64,000 nucleotides of DNA from Bryobacterales bacterium (GTDB taxonomy: Bacteria; Acidobacteriota; Terriglobia; Bryobacterales; Bryobacteraceae): NCBI GenBank assembly GCA_020852175.1, contig JADZBH010000005.1, positions 124,001 to 188,000 of the forward strand, in the 5' to 3' direction. The notes under the pieces were generated by a model. The model worked only from the letters and a program-made list of their open reading frames with translations. It made no database searches and was not told the DNA's origin. The translations under genes and the position numbers were made by a program. Every line of letters begins with the position of its first letter. Position 1 is the first letter of the stretch. Shown piece after piece: positions 1 through 8,995 of the stretch.

Positions 1-2
1 GC

Positions 3-1412
3 CTGTCCACGCCGGCGCTGGACCGGCTCGCCCGTGAGGGCGTGCGCTTCACGAACTCATTTTCCGCGGCTCCTTCGTGTACGCCCTCGCGCACGGCCAT
101 CCTGAGCGGACGCCATGTCTGGCAGACCGGAGAGGCGGGCCAGCTTTACGGCGCCATGCCGAAAGAGCTGCCTCTCTACACGCAAATATTGAAAAAGGGC
201 GGCTATTGGGTAGGCTTCACGGGAAAGGGCTGGGGCCCGGGCGATTGGCGCGCACTAGGGCTGGACCGCAACCCCTGCGGCCGCCAGTTCAATCAGATCA
301 ACCGTTCGCCCGCCGCGCCGCCGGGACTCGACCAGCGTGATTCTGCCGCCAACTTCGAGGCATTCCTGAAGGAGCGTCCCAGCGGCGATCCCTTCTGCTT
401 CTGGTTCGGTTCGACGGAGCCGCACCGTGTGTACGACCCCGGGTGCGGCGTGCGAGCGGGCAAGAAACTCGCGGATGTCGAGCTGCCGCCGTTCCTGCCG
501 GATACTCCCGAGGTTCGCTCCGATATCCTCGACTACTATACGGAAATCGAATGGTTCGATGCGCAGGTGGCCAAATTCCTGAAGATTCTAGAGGAACAGG
601 GCGAACTCGACAATACGGTCATTGTCGCCACCAGCGACAACGGTATGCCCTTCCCGCGCGCCAAGGCCAACCTGTACGATTGGGGAACCCACATGCCGCT
701 CGCCATCCGGTGGGGCGGCAAAATAAAGGGCGGCCGCACGGTGGACGACATGGTGAGCCATGTTGATTTCGCGCCGACGTTTCTGGAGCTGGCGGGCATG
801 AAAGCGCCGGAGGGGATGGCCGGGAAGAGCCTGGTGCCGCTGTTGTATTCCCATCAATCGGGTACGATCGATGCGGCGCGCGAGCATGCCGTCACAGGCA
901 TGGAGCGCCATGTTGTGGCACGGCCCAATTACGCCGGGTATCCGATGCGCGCTCTGCGAAACCGGCAGTATCTGTACATACGCAACTTCGCGCCGGATGA
1001 ATGGCCCACGGGCGGCGATTTTTTGAGCTCGAACAAAACGACTCACGGCGATATCGACGGCGGACCTTCCAAGGATTCCTTGTTGCTGCCCGCGACCCGG
1101 GTGAAGTTCCGGCGCGAGGTGGATCTGTGCGTGGCCAAGCGCCCCGCCGAGGAGTTGTACGACGTCGCCGCCGACCCGGGCCAGGTGAACAACCTCGCTG
1201 GAAACGGTCTTCACGCAGCATTGAAGCTCGATATGAGCCGGCGTCTCGATGAGTACCTGCGCGCCAAAGGCGATCCGCGGATGAATGGGCAGGATCCCTG
1301 GCGCGCGTATCCTTACCGGCAAACCAACGGTTATGGGGCGTCGTTCAATGCCACCCTGCCGGAGGAAGTGCGGGCCAAGGCAGCGGGGGCCGCGACACAC
1401 AAGCCTGAGTAG
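3..1412 (+). CDS. Sulfatase, heparan N-sulfatase-like (5' partial)
   Basis: This is a sulfatase-family hydrolase of the alkaline phosphatase superfamily, expected to remove sulfate esters or N-sulfates from glycans in the periplasm. The reading frame is open to the window edge, so the N-terminus with its signal peptide and first metal ligands is missing; 469 codons remain. The sulfatase signature C-T-P-S-R, whose Cys (codon 78-80) becomes formylglycine, is visible, followed by a GRHVWQTGE stretch and the later D-N-G metal-binding motif (TSDNGMPFPR). The C-terminal LYDVAADPGQVNNLAG segment is typical of the family. It converges on the glycosyltransferase gene with only 17 bp between stops. The substrate cannot be told from sequence. 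Confidence 0.88.
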   Translation: MSTPALDRLAREGVRFTNSFSAAPSCTPSRTAILSGRHVWQTGEAGQLYGAMPKELPLYTQILKKGGYWVGFTGKGWGPGDWRALGLDRNPCGRQFNQINRSPAAPPGLDQRDSAANFEAFLKERPSGDPFCFWFGSTEPHRVYDPGCGVRAGKKLADVELPPFLPDTPEVRSDILDYYTEIEWFDAQVAKFLKILEEQGELDNTVIVATSDNGMPFPRAKANLYDWGTHMPLAIRWGGKIKGGRTVDDMVSHVDFAPTFLELAGMKAPEGMAGKSLVPLLYSHQSGTIDAAREHAVTGMERHVVARPNYAGYPMRALRNRQYLYIRNFAPDEWPTGGDFLSSNKTTHGDIDGGPSKDSLLLPATRVKFRREVDLCVAKRPAEELYDVAADPGQVNNLAGNGLHAALKLDMSRRLDEYLRAKGDPRMNGQDPWRAYPYRQTNGYGASFNATLPEEVRAKAAGAATHKPE

Positions 1413-1429
1413 TCGGCACGGGCTGTAAT

Positions 1430-3814
1430 TTAGGCGGAGCCGCGCTTGGCTTCCACAGTTTTTCTATAACTTTCCACCAACGCCTGCGTCCGTTTGGCCA
1501 TGTCCCAGTGTTGTTCCATGGCGCGCCTCGCCCGTGCCGCCATGGCTTCGGCGGCGGTTGGATCCAGGAAGAGGTCCAGTATTCTTTCAGCGAACTCAGC
1601 GGGATCGTCGGCCAACCGGCAAATGCCGCCGTCTTCGCTGGCGATGCCTTCGGCGCCGAGCCGCGTGGAGACGACGGGAATTCCGCTGGCGAACGATTCC
1701 AGCAGCTTCACGCGCACACCGGAGCCGCTGCGGATGGGACACAGGAATACGGCGGCCTGCCGCATGGGCTCATGAATATCTTCGACGTAGCCGCGCAGTT
1801 CGATGGCATCACCCATTTCCGGCAGTGAATGGCGAGGGGGCGGGTCGCTGCCGATCACGGTGAGCTTGGCGCCTGGCTGCTGTCGCAACACAAGGGGCAT
1901 GACGTGATAGACCAGCCATTCCAACGCCTCCACATTCGGTGCATGCCGGAAGCTGCCGAGAAACAGCATCGTGAGTGGCGTGCGGGGGCCGGGGTGATAG
2001 TCATAGCAGGCCACGTCGATGCCGGCGCGGTAGTGGGCATCGAGCCGGGCGCCGCCGTCGGGCAGAAAGCCTTTCACGAACTCCTCGTTGTCGGTGCTGC
2101 ACACCTGAACGCGGTCAAAGCTGCGCAGCAACATCAGCTCATAGCGCAGCCCGCGCAGATATTCGTAGGCGGCCGAGACGCGCCGCGTGACGCCGGTCAT
2201 GAACCGGAACTGCCGGCCGACGCTCTGAAAGTAGATGTCGTGCTCGAAGAGAAAAACACCCAGGCGCTTCAGGCCGCAGGCATACTGGCCGAGTTGCAGA
2301 TACTCAAGCTGCAAAACGTCGATCCGATGGAGGAGTAATTGCCGGTGAATGATCCATTCCAGATCGGCGCTTGCGTACTCATGGATGGCGTGCGGCAGAA
2401 TGGAGCCGAATGCTTTTTGCTGCCCCTCCATCCGGAGCATGAAGACGGCCGAGCCGCAGAGTGCGGCCAGTTCGGCGTGCGGCGCCTCTTCGTGGGGAGA
2501 GTCCAATAGCGTCACCAGGTGCAGTTCGGTCAGGCTGGCCAGATGGCGGCAGGTTTGCGACATGAACACGGCCCCGCCATGAATGGGCGGCAGGATCAGA
2601 TAGGGTGAGACGAAGAGGACTCGTAGCTTTTCCGGCTTTGCCTCCATTGGTTCGAAGCGGTCGCGGAAGTAGCCGCCCATCGGCCTCCGGAACGCTTCGG
2701 CATCGTCCACCAGGGCAAGACCGCGCGCCTTCCAGCGGGCCTTCATTGCTCCGCCGGTTTGCCAGAATGCCTTCCATAGGGCATAGAAGTTCGGACGCTC
2801 CGGCGAGTCGCCAAAGAGTCCACTCACCAGCGCGCCCGCCCAGGCATAGAAGAAGTGGCCGCGCAGGGAAGGCCCGCTCGCTCCGGGAACGGCACTCGGC
2901 GTGCCGCCCTTTGAGCGCCAGGAGTGGATGTTTTTCCAGGCGAGCAGGATGAAGTTCTTTTTTACGACGGCGTCGATATAGGCGCGGGAAAACGTTTTGC
3001 CGATCGTTCCGCGGTGCTCATGATAGACGTGGCTTTGGGGCTGGTACAGCACCTTCCAGCCACGCTTCCAGGCGCCGTACCCGAGGTCGGTGTCCTCCAG
3101 GTAGAACGGACGAAGCAGTTCGTCGAATCCGCCCAACTCGAGAAACTTCCGGCGGTCGAAGGCACAGGAGCCACCGCCTCCATAGAAGCAGGGATAGAGT
3201 CCGGTGATCCGGTCATCGAGGCGATGCCGCGCCCGGAGGCCGCCTGCTTCCCACCAGCATTGGGTGAGACCGGTCTCTTCGCGTTTCTTGTCCGGGTCGC
3301 TGAAAAAGATCTGACACGAAACCGCGAACACGAGTTCATCGGTGAAGCCGTCCATTAGGGGTCGCAGGAAGTCGCGCGCTACCCGCATGTCACTGTTCAG
3401 CAGGACGACGATGTCATTCCGGGCGGCCCGGAACCCAGCATTGGAGCCGCCACCGAAGCCGAGATTCGTTTTCAGCTCGACCAGCCTGACGGTGGGAAAG
3501 TGCTGCCGGACGAATTCGGCCGAGCCATCCGCCGAGCCGTTCTCCACTACGATCACTTCATTGTCCGGATGGCCCGAGAGGGCTTCGACCACGCTGGGAA
3601 GGTATTTTTCCAGCAGGTCGCGTCCATTCCAGTTCGGGATCACTACGCTGGCGGCGTGTGTACGGGGCCGGACATCCTCCCGTGGGCGGCGTTTGCCCGC
3701 GATGGCCCAGAGCAGATCGGTGAGCGCCAGTGCCGCGGCGGGTATGCCGATCAGCAGAGGCGAGATGATCAGGAGCGGCAAGAGCCGCAGCACTCCCCAC
3801 AACCGCGAGGCCAT
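1430..3814 (-). CDS. Two-domain glycosyltransferase (GT2 + GT4)
   Basis: This 794-residue protein carries two glycosyltransferase modules. An N-terminal hydrophobic stretch (about residues 8-38) is followed by a GT2 fold (VVIPNWNGRDLLEKYL, an ENGSADGS nucleotide-sugar loop, LLNSDM at the DxD position and an ED at the acceptor site). From about residue 395 a GT4/GT-B module begins (LRVLFVSPYLILPPIHGG) and ends with the conserved SGSGVRVKLLESFASGIPVV region. The start ATG directly abuts the upstream stop codon (TAG then ATG), so it is translationally coupled to the methyltransferase. With that gene and the Wzt-like ATPase it forms a surface polysaccharide operon. Donor sugars are unknown. Confidence 0.9.
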   Translation of the reverse strand: MASRLWGVLRLLPLLIISPLLIGIPAAALALTDLLWAIAGKRRPREDVRPRTHAASVVIPNWNGRDLLEKYLPSVVEALSGHPDNEVIVVENGSADGSAEFVRQHFPTVRLVELKTNLGFGGGSNAGFRAARNDIVVLLNSDMRVARDFLRPLMDGFTDELVFAVSCQIFFSDPDKKREETGLTQCWWEAGGLRARHRLDDRITGLYPCFYGGGGSCAFDRRKFLELGGFDELLRPFYLEDTDLGYGAWKRGWKVLYQPQSHVYHEHRGTIGKTFSRAYIDAVVKKNFILLAWKNIHSWRSKGGTPSAVPGASGPSLRGHFFYAWAGALVSGLFGDSPERPNFYALWKAFWQTGGAMKARWKARGLALVDDAEAFRRPMGGYFRDRFEPMEAKPEKLRVLFVSPYLILPPIHGGAVFMSQTCRHLASLTELHLVTLLDSPHEEAPHAELAALCGSAVFMLRMEGQQKAFGSILPHAIHEYASADLEWIIHRQLLLHRIDVLQLEYLQLGQYACGLKRLGVFLFEHDIYFQSVGRQFRFMTGVTRRVSAAYEYLRGLRYELMLLRSFDRVQVCSTDNEEFVKGFLPDGGARLDAHYRAGIDVACYDYHPGPRTPLTMLFLGSFRHAPNVEALEWLVYHVMPLVLRQQPGAKLTVIGSDPPPRHSLPEMGDAIELRGYVEDIHEPMRQAAVFLCPIRSGSGVRVKLLESFASGIPVVSTRLGAEGIASEDGGICRLADDPAEFAERILDLFLDPTAAEAMAARARRAMEQHWDMAKRTQALVESYRKTVEAKRGSA

Positions 3815-5065
3815 CTACTTGGGCTGAACCTCCGGACCCAAACCGATCGAACGGCCCAATTTGTACCAGCGCGAACCGCGTACGGCGCTGAGCGCGGCTT
3901 CCAGTTCAAGGCGCTGGCTTTCCAGTGCAAGCGCCCACTGAGTGCGTTCCTCCGCCCGCCTCTCCGACTCGTGGAGCAGGTCGACGCATGCCGACAGTTC
4001 CTGGAGCCTTGCTTGCAACTCAGCAGTGAGGCGTTTTTCGGTTTCCATGGCCCAACCGGTTCGGGCTGCCACCTCGGTTTCCAATTCACCGATTTTCGAT
4101 TCGTACTGCACCACGGTTTCCCGCGCGGCTTTCTGCTCCGAGGCGACCTCTTCCTGTAACATAACGACGCGTTCGCGGACCGCGTTGAGTTGTTGATTCA
4201 AGTCCTCTGCCCAGCGGTTTCGCGATTCCAGTTCAATTTTCAGGTGTTGGTGGGCAGCCACAAGTTCAGCGTGTTCGCCGATGTTCCTTTCGAGCCAGGT
4301 GGTTTTTTGAGAAAGTTCCGATTCGAGCTTCTGGATGTGATGCTCACGCTCGCGAAGGACATTGGCCGCCGTGGGGAGATAGACAAAGCTGGGTGAACCC
4401 ATCTGGGGGCTCAAAGCGCAAACAGCCAGGAAAAAGTGTGCTCCTTCCGCCTGCGCTGCGGCCTTTTCCATGCGTATATCCACGCCGGCGGTCTTGCCAA
4501 GGGGCTGGAAGACCACGGCGGCAGAATGGTTCTGCACAAAGAGGGAAACGTATGGAAATAGTTCACGGAGGGCGGCGTCGAACTCTTCGTAGCTGAATTC
4601 GTGTTCGTGAAATGGGTTCGGACCAGCTAGGCGGCGCGATTCGGCGTAATAGTCGCGGTTCGGTGTAGAGACGACAAACTGGCCGCCCGGAGTCAGGAGA
4701 CGTTTGGCCTCGCGGAGGAGATCGTTCCAATCGGTGAGGTGCTCGATCACTTCAAAGGCAACCACCAGATCGAACGAACCTTTGGGCAGACCGGTGTCCG
4801 TTGCCGATGCACACTCAAATTCCACTTTCGGCGAGGTGTATTGAGTTCGAGCGAATTCCACGGCCTCGGCGGAGATCTCCACGCCGGTGACGTGCAGGGC
4901 AGTCTCGGCGAGCGCTGCCGAGCCGTAGCCAGTTCCACTGCCCAAGTCCGCTACGCGTTTGCCACGTGCCAACCGGGAAGCGAACAGATAGCGAGCGTAG
5001 TGTTCGTTCCAAAGGTCTGCGTCAACCTGACCGGGGATTACCCGTTCACCCGTGAATTCAGCCAA
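3815..5065 (-). CDS. SAM-dependent methyltransferase with long C-terminal coiled coil
   Basis: The first 200 or so of 416 residues form a class I SAM methyltransferase: GERVIPG start, motif I VADLGSGTGYG, acidic VTGVEIS, and FDLVVAFEVIEHL before the LTPGGQFVVSTP strand. Residues of about 235 to 395 are heptad-rich and strongly predicted coiled coil by eye (repeated E/Q/K/L, for example LEAALSAVRGSRWYKLGRS at the end). The gene overlaps the upstream Wzt ATPase by 8 bp and abuts the glycosyltransferase. A methyltransferase with a coiled coil beside a Wzt with a carbohydrate-binding domain recalls the WbdD chain-capping and length-ruler arrangement of O-antigens. That role is inference; no kinase domain is present. 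Confidence 0.88.
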   Translation of the reverse strand: MAEFTGERVIPGQVDADLWNEHYARYLFASRLARGKRVADLGSGTGYGSAALAETALHVTGVEISAEAVEFARTQYTSPKVEFECASATDTGLPKGSFDLVVAFEVIEHLTDWNDLLREAKRLLTPGGQFVVSTPNRDYYAESRRLAGPNPFHEHEFSYEEFDAALRELFPYVSLFVQNHSAAVVFQPLGKTAGVDIRMEKAAAQAEGAHFFLAVCALSPQMGSPSFVYLPTAANVLREREHHIQKLESELSQKTTWLERNIGEHAELVAAHQHLKIELESRNRWAEDLNQQLNAVRERVVMLQEEVASEQKAARETVVQYESKIGELETEVAARTGWAMETEKRLTAELQARLQELSACVDLLHESERRAEERTQWALALESQRLELEAALSAVRGSRWYKLGRSIGLGPEVQPK

Positions 5066-6374
5066 GAATCACGCTCCCGGGACGTGCTGTTTCATGCAGT
5101 TTCGCATTCACTTCCACGCGGCAGGGTAGGTGAAGATAGCCATAGACGGGTCCGCTGCCGTGTCCCATTTGCAGTGTAATCGCGTTGTCGATCCAATCGC
5201 ACATCTGATATTCCGTCAGAGGACCGTCGGCGATGGCGGGGGAGAAGGAGAAGTGACCTGGGTATAGGGTGGGAATGTCCAGATGGAAGTCAACCGTACA
5301 GTAGTCGCCCGGCTGAAGGGGAGGCAGTTGTGCTCCTTCGCGCAAAGTATTTGTTCCTGCGAAGTCCACCCCCATATGGTTACGCATCATGAAACCGATA
5401 TTCGGCGAGGGGAGGTGTTCTTTAGCGCGGACGGAGATACGAATGATTGTTTTCATCTCCGGCATGAGCATATGCAGAGGACGGCGTTCGTGATCGTAGA
5501 GTGCGATGCCAACAATTTCTGCCCTTCCATCACCGTGACGATGGTCGATGTTGGGAACGTGATTCACGACTTCCGGGGGTGGGATTGCCTTCCCTGGCTT
5601 CGCATCGTCTCCGGGCTTTAGTTCAAGGTACGCCGTGTCCTTCTGAGACATGGCGGCGAGGTATTCGGCGACGACCTTGCCGGTATCGCCGATGGCACGG
5701 ATGCGGCCGTGGTCGAGCCACATCGTACGGTCGCCAATCTCTTTCACATCCCCCATGGAGTGGGAGACGAAGAGAATTGTGACGCCGCGCTGCCTTAGTT
5801 CGTGCACCTTGCGCATGCAGCGCTGGCGGAAGTAGATGTCGCCCACGGCCAGGGCCTCGTCAACCAGGAGGATTTCTGGGTCGACGTGGATGGCTACGGA
5901 GAAGGCCAAGCGTACCGACATACCGCTGGAATAGGTTTTCACCGGCTGGTCGATGAAATCGCCGATTTCGGCGAACTGCTCAATTTGAGGGAACTTGCGC
6001 TCCATCTCCTTTTGGGACAGGCCCAGGATGGAGCCGTTCAAGTAGACGTTGTCGCGACCGCTAAATTCCGGATTGAATCCCGAACCGAGTTCGAGTAGCG
6101 CGGCGATTCGGCCCTGCACGGAGACTGCGCCTGTAGTCGGCATTAGAATCCCAGCCAGGATTTGGAGCAGGGTGGATTTCCCGGAACCGTTTTCGCCTAC
6201 GATACAGAAGGTGGATCCCTTACGGATTTCGAACGTGATGTCGCGCAGGGCCCAGAAGTCGTCGTGATAGCGTTTGCGATGAAGAGTCAGGATCTCCCTC
6301 AGGCGGTCACCTGGACTGCGATAGATCGGATAACTCTTCGAGACGCCGGAGAATTCGGCGGCAAGGGATGACAC
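5058..6374 (-). CDS. ABC transporter ATP-binding protein, Wzt-type polysaccharide exporter
   Basis: This 438-residue ATPase would energise export of a surface polysaccharide such as O-antigen. The nucleotide-binding domain shows Walker A GENGSGKST, an ABC signature YSSGMSVRLAF, Walker B ILLVDEALAVGD and the H-loop LFVSHS. The N-terminal FSGVSKSYPIYRSPGDRLRE is typical of the Wzt/TagH subfamily. Residues of about 275-430 form an extra beta-rich C-terminal domain like the Wzt domain that reads the capped end of the glycan. It is the first gene of a three-gene minus-strand operon. The partner permease (Wzm) is not adjacent and is not in the window. Confidence 0.92.
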   Translation of the reverse strand: MSSLAAEFSGVSKSYPIYRSPGDRLREILTLHRKRYHDDFWALRDITFEIRKGSTFCIVGENGSGKSTLLQILAGILMPTTGAVSVQGRIAALLELGSGFNPEFSGRDNVYLNGSILGLSQKEMERKFPQIEQFAEIGDFIDQPVKTYSSGMSVRLAFSVAIHVDPEILLVDEALAVGDIYFRQRCMRKVHELRQRGVTILFVSHSMGDVKEIGDRTMWLDHGRIRAIGDTGKVVAEYLAAMSQKDTAYLELKPGDDAKPGKAIPPPEVVNHVPNIDHRHGDGRAEIVGIALYDHERRPLHMLMPEMKTIIRISVRAKEHLPSPNIGFMMRNHMGVDFAGTNTLREGAQLPPLQPGDYCTVDFHLDIPTLYPGHFSFSPAIADGPLTEYQMCDWIDNAITLQMGHGSGPVYGYLHLPCRVEVNAKLHETARPGSVILG

Positions 6375-6463
6375 TCATTCGACTCTACGGAAGCGCCGCG
6401 CGTGTTGTCAATCGGACCGGTAGTAGCCGTGTGTGTGCGCTACCGTTGCAAGGCGCAATTCGC

Positions 6464-6469
6464 TATATT
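6464..6469 (+). promoter_or_regulatory. Putative -10 element for tRNA-Met
   Basis: TATATT lies 12 bp before the mature tRNA-Met end, which fits a -10 box. No good -35 hexamer is seen at the usual spacing, so this is a weak call. Confidence 0.3.
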
Positions 6470-6481
6470 GGTAGACGGTGC

Positions 6482-6558
6482 GCCGGTGTAGCTCAGGTGG
6501 TTAGAGCGACGGTCTCATAATCCGTAGGTCGTAGGTTCGACTCCTACCGCCGGCACCA
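6482..6558 (+). tRNA. tRNA-Met (anticodon CAT), elongator-like
   Basis: A 77-nt cloverleaf can be drawn. The acceptor is GCCGGTG against CGCCGGC, the D arm is GCTC...GAGC, the anticodon loop is CTCATAA with CAT, and the T arm is GTAGG-TTCGACT-CCTAC. Discriminator A and an encoded CCA follow. The Watson-Crick pair at the acceptor end (G1-C72) argues against an initiator tRNA. A CAT anticodon could also mark tRNA-Ile2, which sequence alone does not exclude. The last anticodon-stem pair is a T-T mismatch. Confidence 0.93.
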
Positions 6559-6565
6559 CACTTTC

Positions 6566-7507
6566 TCAGGCCGTTTGGACACCCACGATCATCGTGTAGA
6601 TTCTGTCCAGATCATCCATCGAGTAGAATTCGATTTCGATCCTGCCTCGACCGGAGCTCTTTTCGACGATTTTCACGCGCGTACCCAGGTGCCGTTCCAA
6701 TTCTGCTACGGCTGCTTTCACGTTCGGGTCAAGTTTCGGTTCCGATTTCGGATCCTCGGGCTCTCGCTCTTCGTTCATCTTTTGAACGGTGCGCTCAACC
6801 TGGCGGACGGAGAGTCCTTCGGCAGCAGCTTTGTCTGCTAATGACAACTGTAGTTGCGGATTTTCTATTCCCAGAATTGCCCGTGCATGCCCCATCGACA
6901 GTTTTCGCTCCGCTAGGAGCACCTGCACCGCGTCGGGTAAACGGAGAAGGCGAATCATATTCGTCACAGTCGAGCGTTCTTTGCCCGTACGTTTGGCAAT
7001 CTCCTCGTGGCTCAAACCCATCTCGCGACAGAGTCGATCGAAGGCCTGGGCCACTTCGATCGGGTTCAGGTCCTCTCGTTGGATGTTCTCGATGAGTGAG
7101 ACCTCGAGAATCCGCTCTTCGACAAAGTTTTGAACGACTACTGGAACTTCTTTGAGTCCCGCCAACCGGGCAGCCCGCCAACGCCGTTCACCCGCAACTA
7201 GCTCCAACCGGTTCCCCTTTGAACGGACTATGAGCGGTTGGATGATTCCGTTGGCGATGATGGAATCGGCCAACTCTCGGAGACGTTCCGGTTGGAATAT
7301 GCTTCGCGGTTGAAGAGGATTCGCATCGATCTCGTCGATTGGAACCACGGTGGCTCCGGGTACAGAGGTTTGGAGGTGGGAGTCCTTCGGAGATGCAGCT
7401 AAAGTGTCTGCCTGGTCAGTAGGAACCGGAGAAGTGTTCCGGCTGGGCAGGAGGGATGAGATCCCTCTACCCAATGCTTTGCGAGTTGGGTCGTGCTGCT
7501 TGGTCAT
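6566..7507 (-). CDS. parB: Chromosome-partitioning protein ParB
   Basis: This 313-residue protein is the CTP-dependent DNA clamp that loads at parS and spreads to organise the origin region. The ParB/Spo0J N-terminal domain shows [19 protein letters not shown] and the CTP-binding box [12 protein letters not shown], followed by [17 protein letters not shown] and a helix-turn-helix region ([19 protein letters not shown]). The C-terminal dimerisation domain is present. The gene overlaps parA by 41 bp, so the two are co-transcribed. The two parS sites just upstream of parA are its expected targets. Confidence 0.96.
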   Translation of the reverse strand: MTKQHDPTRKALGRGISSLLPSRNTSPVPTDQADTLAASPKDSHLQTSVPGATVVPIDEIDANPLQPRSIFQPERLRELADSIIANGIIQPLIVRSKGNRLELVAGERRWRAARLAGLKEVPVVVQNFVEERILEVSLIENIQREDLNPIEVAQAFDRLCREMGLSHEEIAKRTGKERSTVTNMIRLLRLPDAVQVLLAERKLSMGHARAILGIENPQLQLSLADKAAAEGLSVRQVERTVQKMNEEREPEDPKSEPKLDPNVKAAVAELERHLGTRVKIVEKSSGRGRIEIEFYSMDDLDRIYTMIVGVQTA

Positions 7508-8261
7508 TTTCGAGAATTTCCTTTGCCAACTTGATGTACGATTCTGCTGCCTTTGATCTCACATCATATTGCAGTATTGGCTTGCCGTGGCTGGGGGCCT
7601 CTGCAAGGCGTATACTTCGCGCAATGACCGTCTGGAACACCTCTTTTTCGAAGAACTCCTTCAGATCATCAGCCACTTGTCGTGCCAGATTGGTTCTTTC
7701 GTCGTACATGGTCAGGAGAATTCCCTCAATCCGGAGTGGATGTCCGAAGGATTCATTGACGCGGTCGATGGTGTCCATGAGCTGGGAAATACCTTCGAGG
7801 GCGAAGAACTCACACTGAATGGGGATCAGTACCGAGTCTGATGCTAAAAGGGCGTTCAGAGTGAGTAGGTCGAGAGCTGGCGGACAATCGATCAGAATGT
7901 ATTGGTAGGCGTCACGCACTTCGTCCAGGCGATCTCGTAACCTGTACTCGCGGCGTGGTACGTCAACGAGTTCCAGATTGGCTCCTACGAGATTTCTATC
8001 TGCCGGAGCGAGGTCCAAGCCTTCCATTTGAGTTTTTGTGATAATGCTTGAAATTTGAGAGTTCCCCACTACGACATCGTACAAGTTGGTTTCCAGATCA
8101 CCCTTTGCGATGCCGACGCCCGTCGTTGCATTTCCCTGTGGATCAATGTCGACAAGCAGAACGCGCACGTCATTGGCGGCGAAAGAGGCAGCCAAATTTA
8201 TGGCCGTTGTGGTTTTCCCCACCCCGCCCTTCTGGTTCGCTATTGCGATGACTTTGCCCAT
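7467..8261 (-). CDS. parA: Chromosome-partitioning ATPase ParA (Soj)
   Basis: This 264-residue Walker-type ATPase acts with ParB in origin segregation. It has the deviant Walker A box [28 protein letters not shown] and [10 protein letters not shown] (Walker B region). I chose the ATG at 8261 because a GGGAG Shine-Dalgarno lies 7 bp before it. A longer frame from 8309 would translate through the parS site and adds a non-conserved tail. The gene lies immediately downstream of rsmG and overlaps parB, the usual mnmG-rsmG-parA-parB order. Confidence 0.96.
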   Translation of the reverse strand: MGKVIAIANQKGGVGKTTTAINLAASFAANDVRVLLVDIDPQGNATTGVGIAKGDLETNLYDVVVGNSQISSIITKTQMEGLDLAPADRNLVGANLELVDVPRREYRLRDRLDEVRDAYQYILIDCPPALDLLTLNALLASDSVLIPIQCEFFALEGISQLMDTIDRVNESFGHPLRIEGILLTMYDERTNLARQVADDLKEFFEKEVFQTVIARSIRLAEAPSHGKPILQYDVRSKAAESYIKLAKEILENDQAARPNSQSIG

Positions 8262-8274
8262 TCGGTATCTCCCG

Positions 8275-8290
8275 TGTTCCACGTGGAACG
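8275..8290 (+). promoter_or_regulatory. parS site 1
   Basis: TGTTCCACGTGGAACG contains the perfect 14-bp palindrome GTTCCACGTGGAAC, matching the chromosomal parS consensus TGTTNCACGTGNAACA at all but the last base. It lies 13 bp upstream of the parA start codon, so ParB binding here could also repress parAB. Confidence 0.92.
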
Positions 8291-8305
8291 GCAAGTGTCG
8301 TCCAT

Positions 8306-8890
8306 TCAAGGTGTTTCACGTGGAACCTTGAAGAACGCGGCGACATGGTTCTCGTCCCACGGCAACCGTTTCTGCATATCCCACTTAAACTTAGCAGCTA
8401 TTTCTGCACTCGTCAGCACCGCCACCCATTCCGCATGCGCTTCACCGAAAGCGCGCACCGCCACCACATCCACGCCACGCGCCAAAACCCCCTGTGGCCT
8501 GCTTCTAGCACGCTCTAAACGACCAACTTCCACCGATACATTCGGAAATCCCAACGTGGACTCCCGCAGAAACACACCCTTCCTGTGGTCCGCCTCAATG
8601 AGAACAACCTCGGAATGTGGCCTTACCGCAGCCATCGGGACACCAGGAAAACCGGCTCCCGAGCCGCAATCAGCAATCACTCTCCCCTCAGGGAGTAGAC
8701 CAGCAAACCACGCACACTCCACGTAGTGTCGCAGCACGATCTCTCGATGAGAAGTGATGCTCGTCAAATTCATCTTTGGCATCCAACTCAGCAACTTTAA
8801 GTAGTGCACCTCCAGAAGCCCAATTCCTGCTTCTGTTATCTCTGGTAACCAATCACTGTACCCCCGCAACAGTTCCCTAAATTCGCTCAC
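8306..8890 (-). CDS. rsmG: 16S rRNA (guanine527-N7)-methyltransferase RsmG (GidB)
   Basis: This 194-residue enzyme methylates N7 of G527 in 16S rRNA. The SAM-binding motif [17 protein letters not shown], the MNLTSI segment and the VVAVRAFG strand match RsmG, and the length is close to the family norm of about 205-240. The start is GTG with AGGAGG about 11 bp upstream. It sits between mnmG and parA, the classical origin-proximal order. Its 3' end carries parS site 2. Confidence 0.95.
   Translation of the reverse strand: MSEFRELLRGYSDWLPEITEAGIGLLEVHYLKLLSWMPKMNLTSITSHREIVLRHYVECAWFAGLLPEGRVIADCGSGAGFPGVPMAAVRPHSEVVLIEADHRKGVFLRESTLGFPNVSVEVGRLERARSRPQGVLARGVDVVAVRAFGEAHAEWVAVLTSAEIAAKFKWDMQKRLPWDENHVAAFFKVPRETP
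8312..8327 (+). promoter_or_regulatory. parS site 2
   Basis: TGTTTCACGTGGAACC is a second parS-like 16-mer whose core differs from perfect dyad symmetry at one pair. It begins 37 bp from the start of site 1 and lies within the last codons of rsmG. The pair forms a ParB nucleation cluster. Confidence 0.88.
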
Positions 8891-8995
8891 CTCTAATTCT
8901 CCCTCCTGACCACCCCTGCAACCATATCTACCCCTTCATGTGTCTGCAATCGCCCGGTTTCACACCTCCGACTCGCCCACCACGGAGCTTCCACC

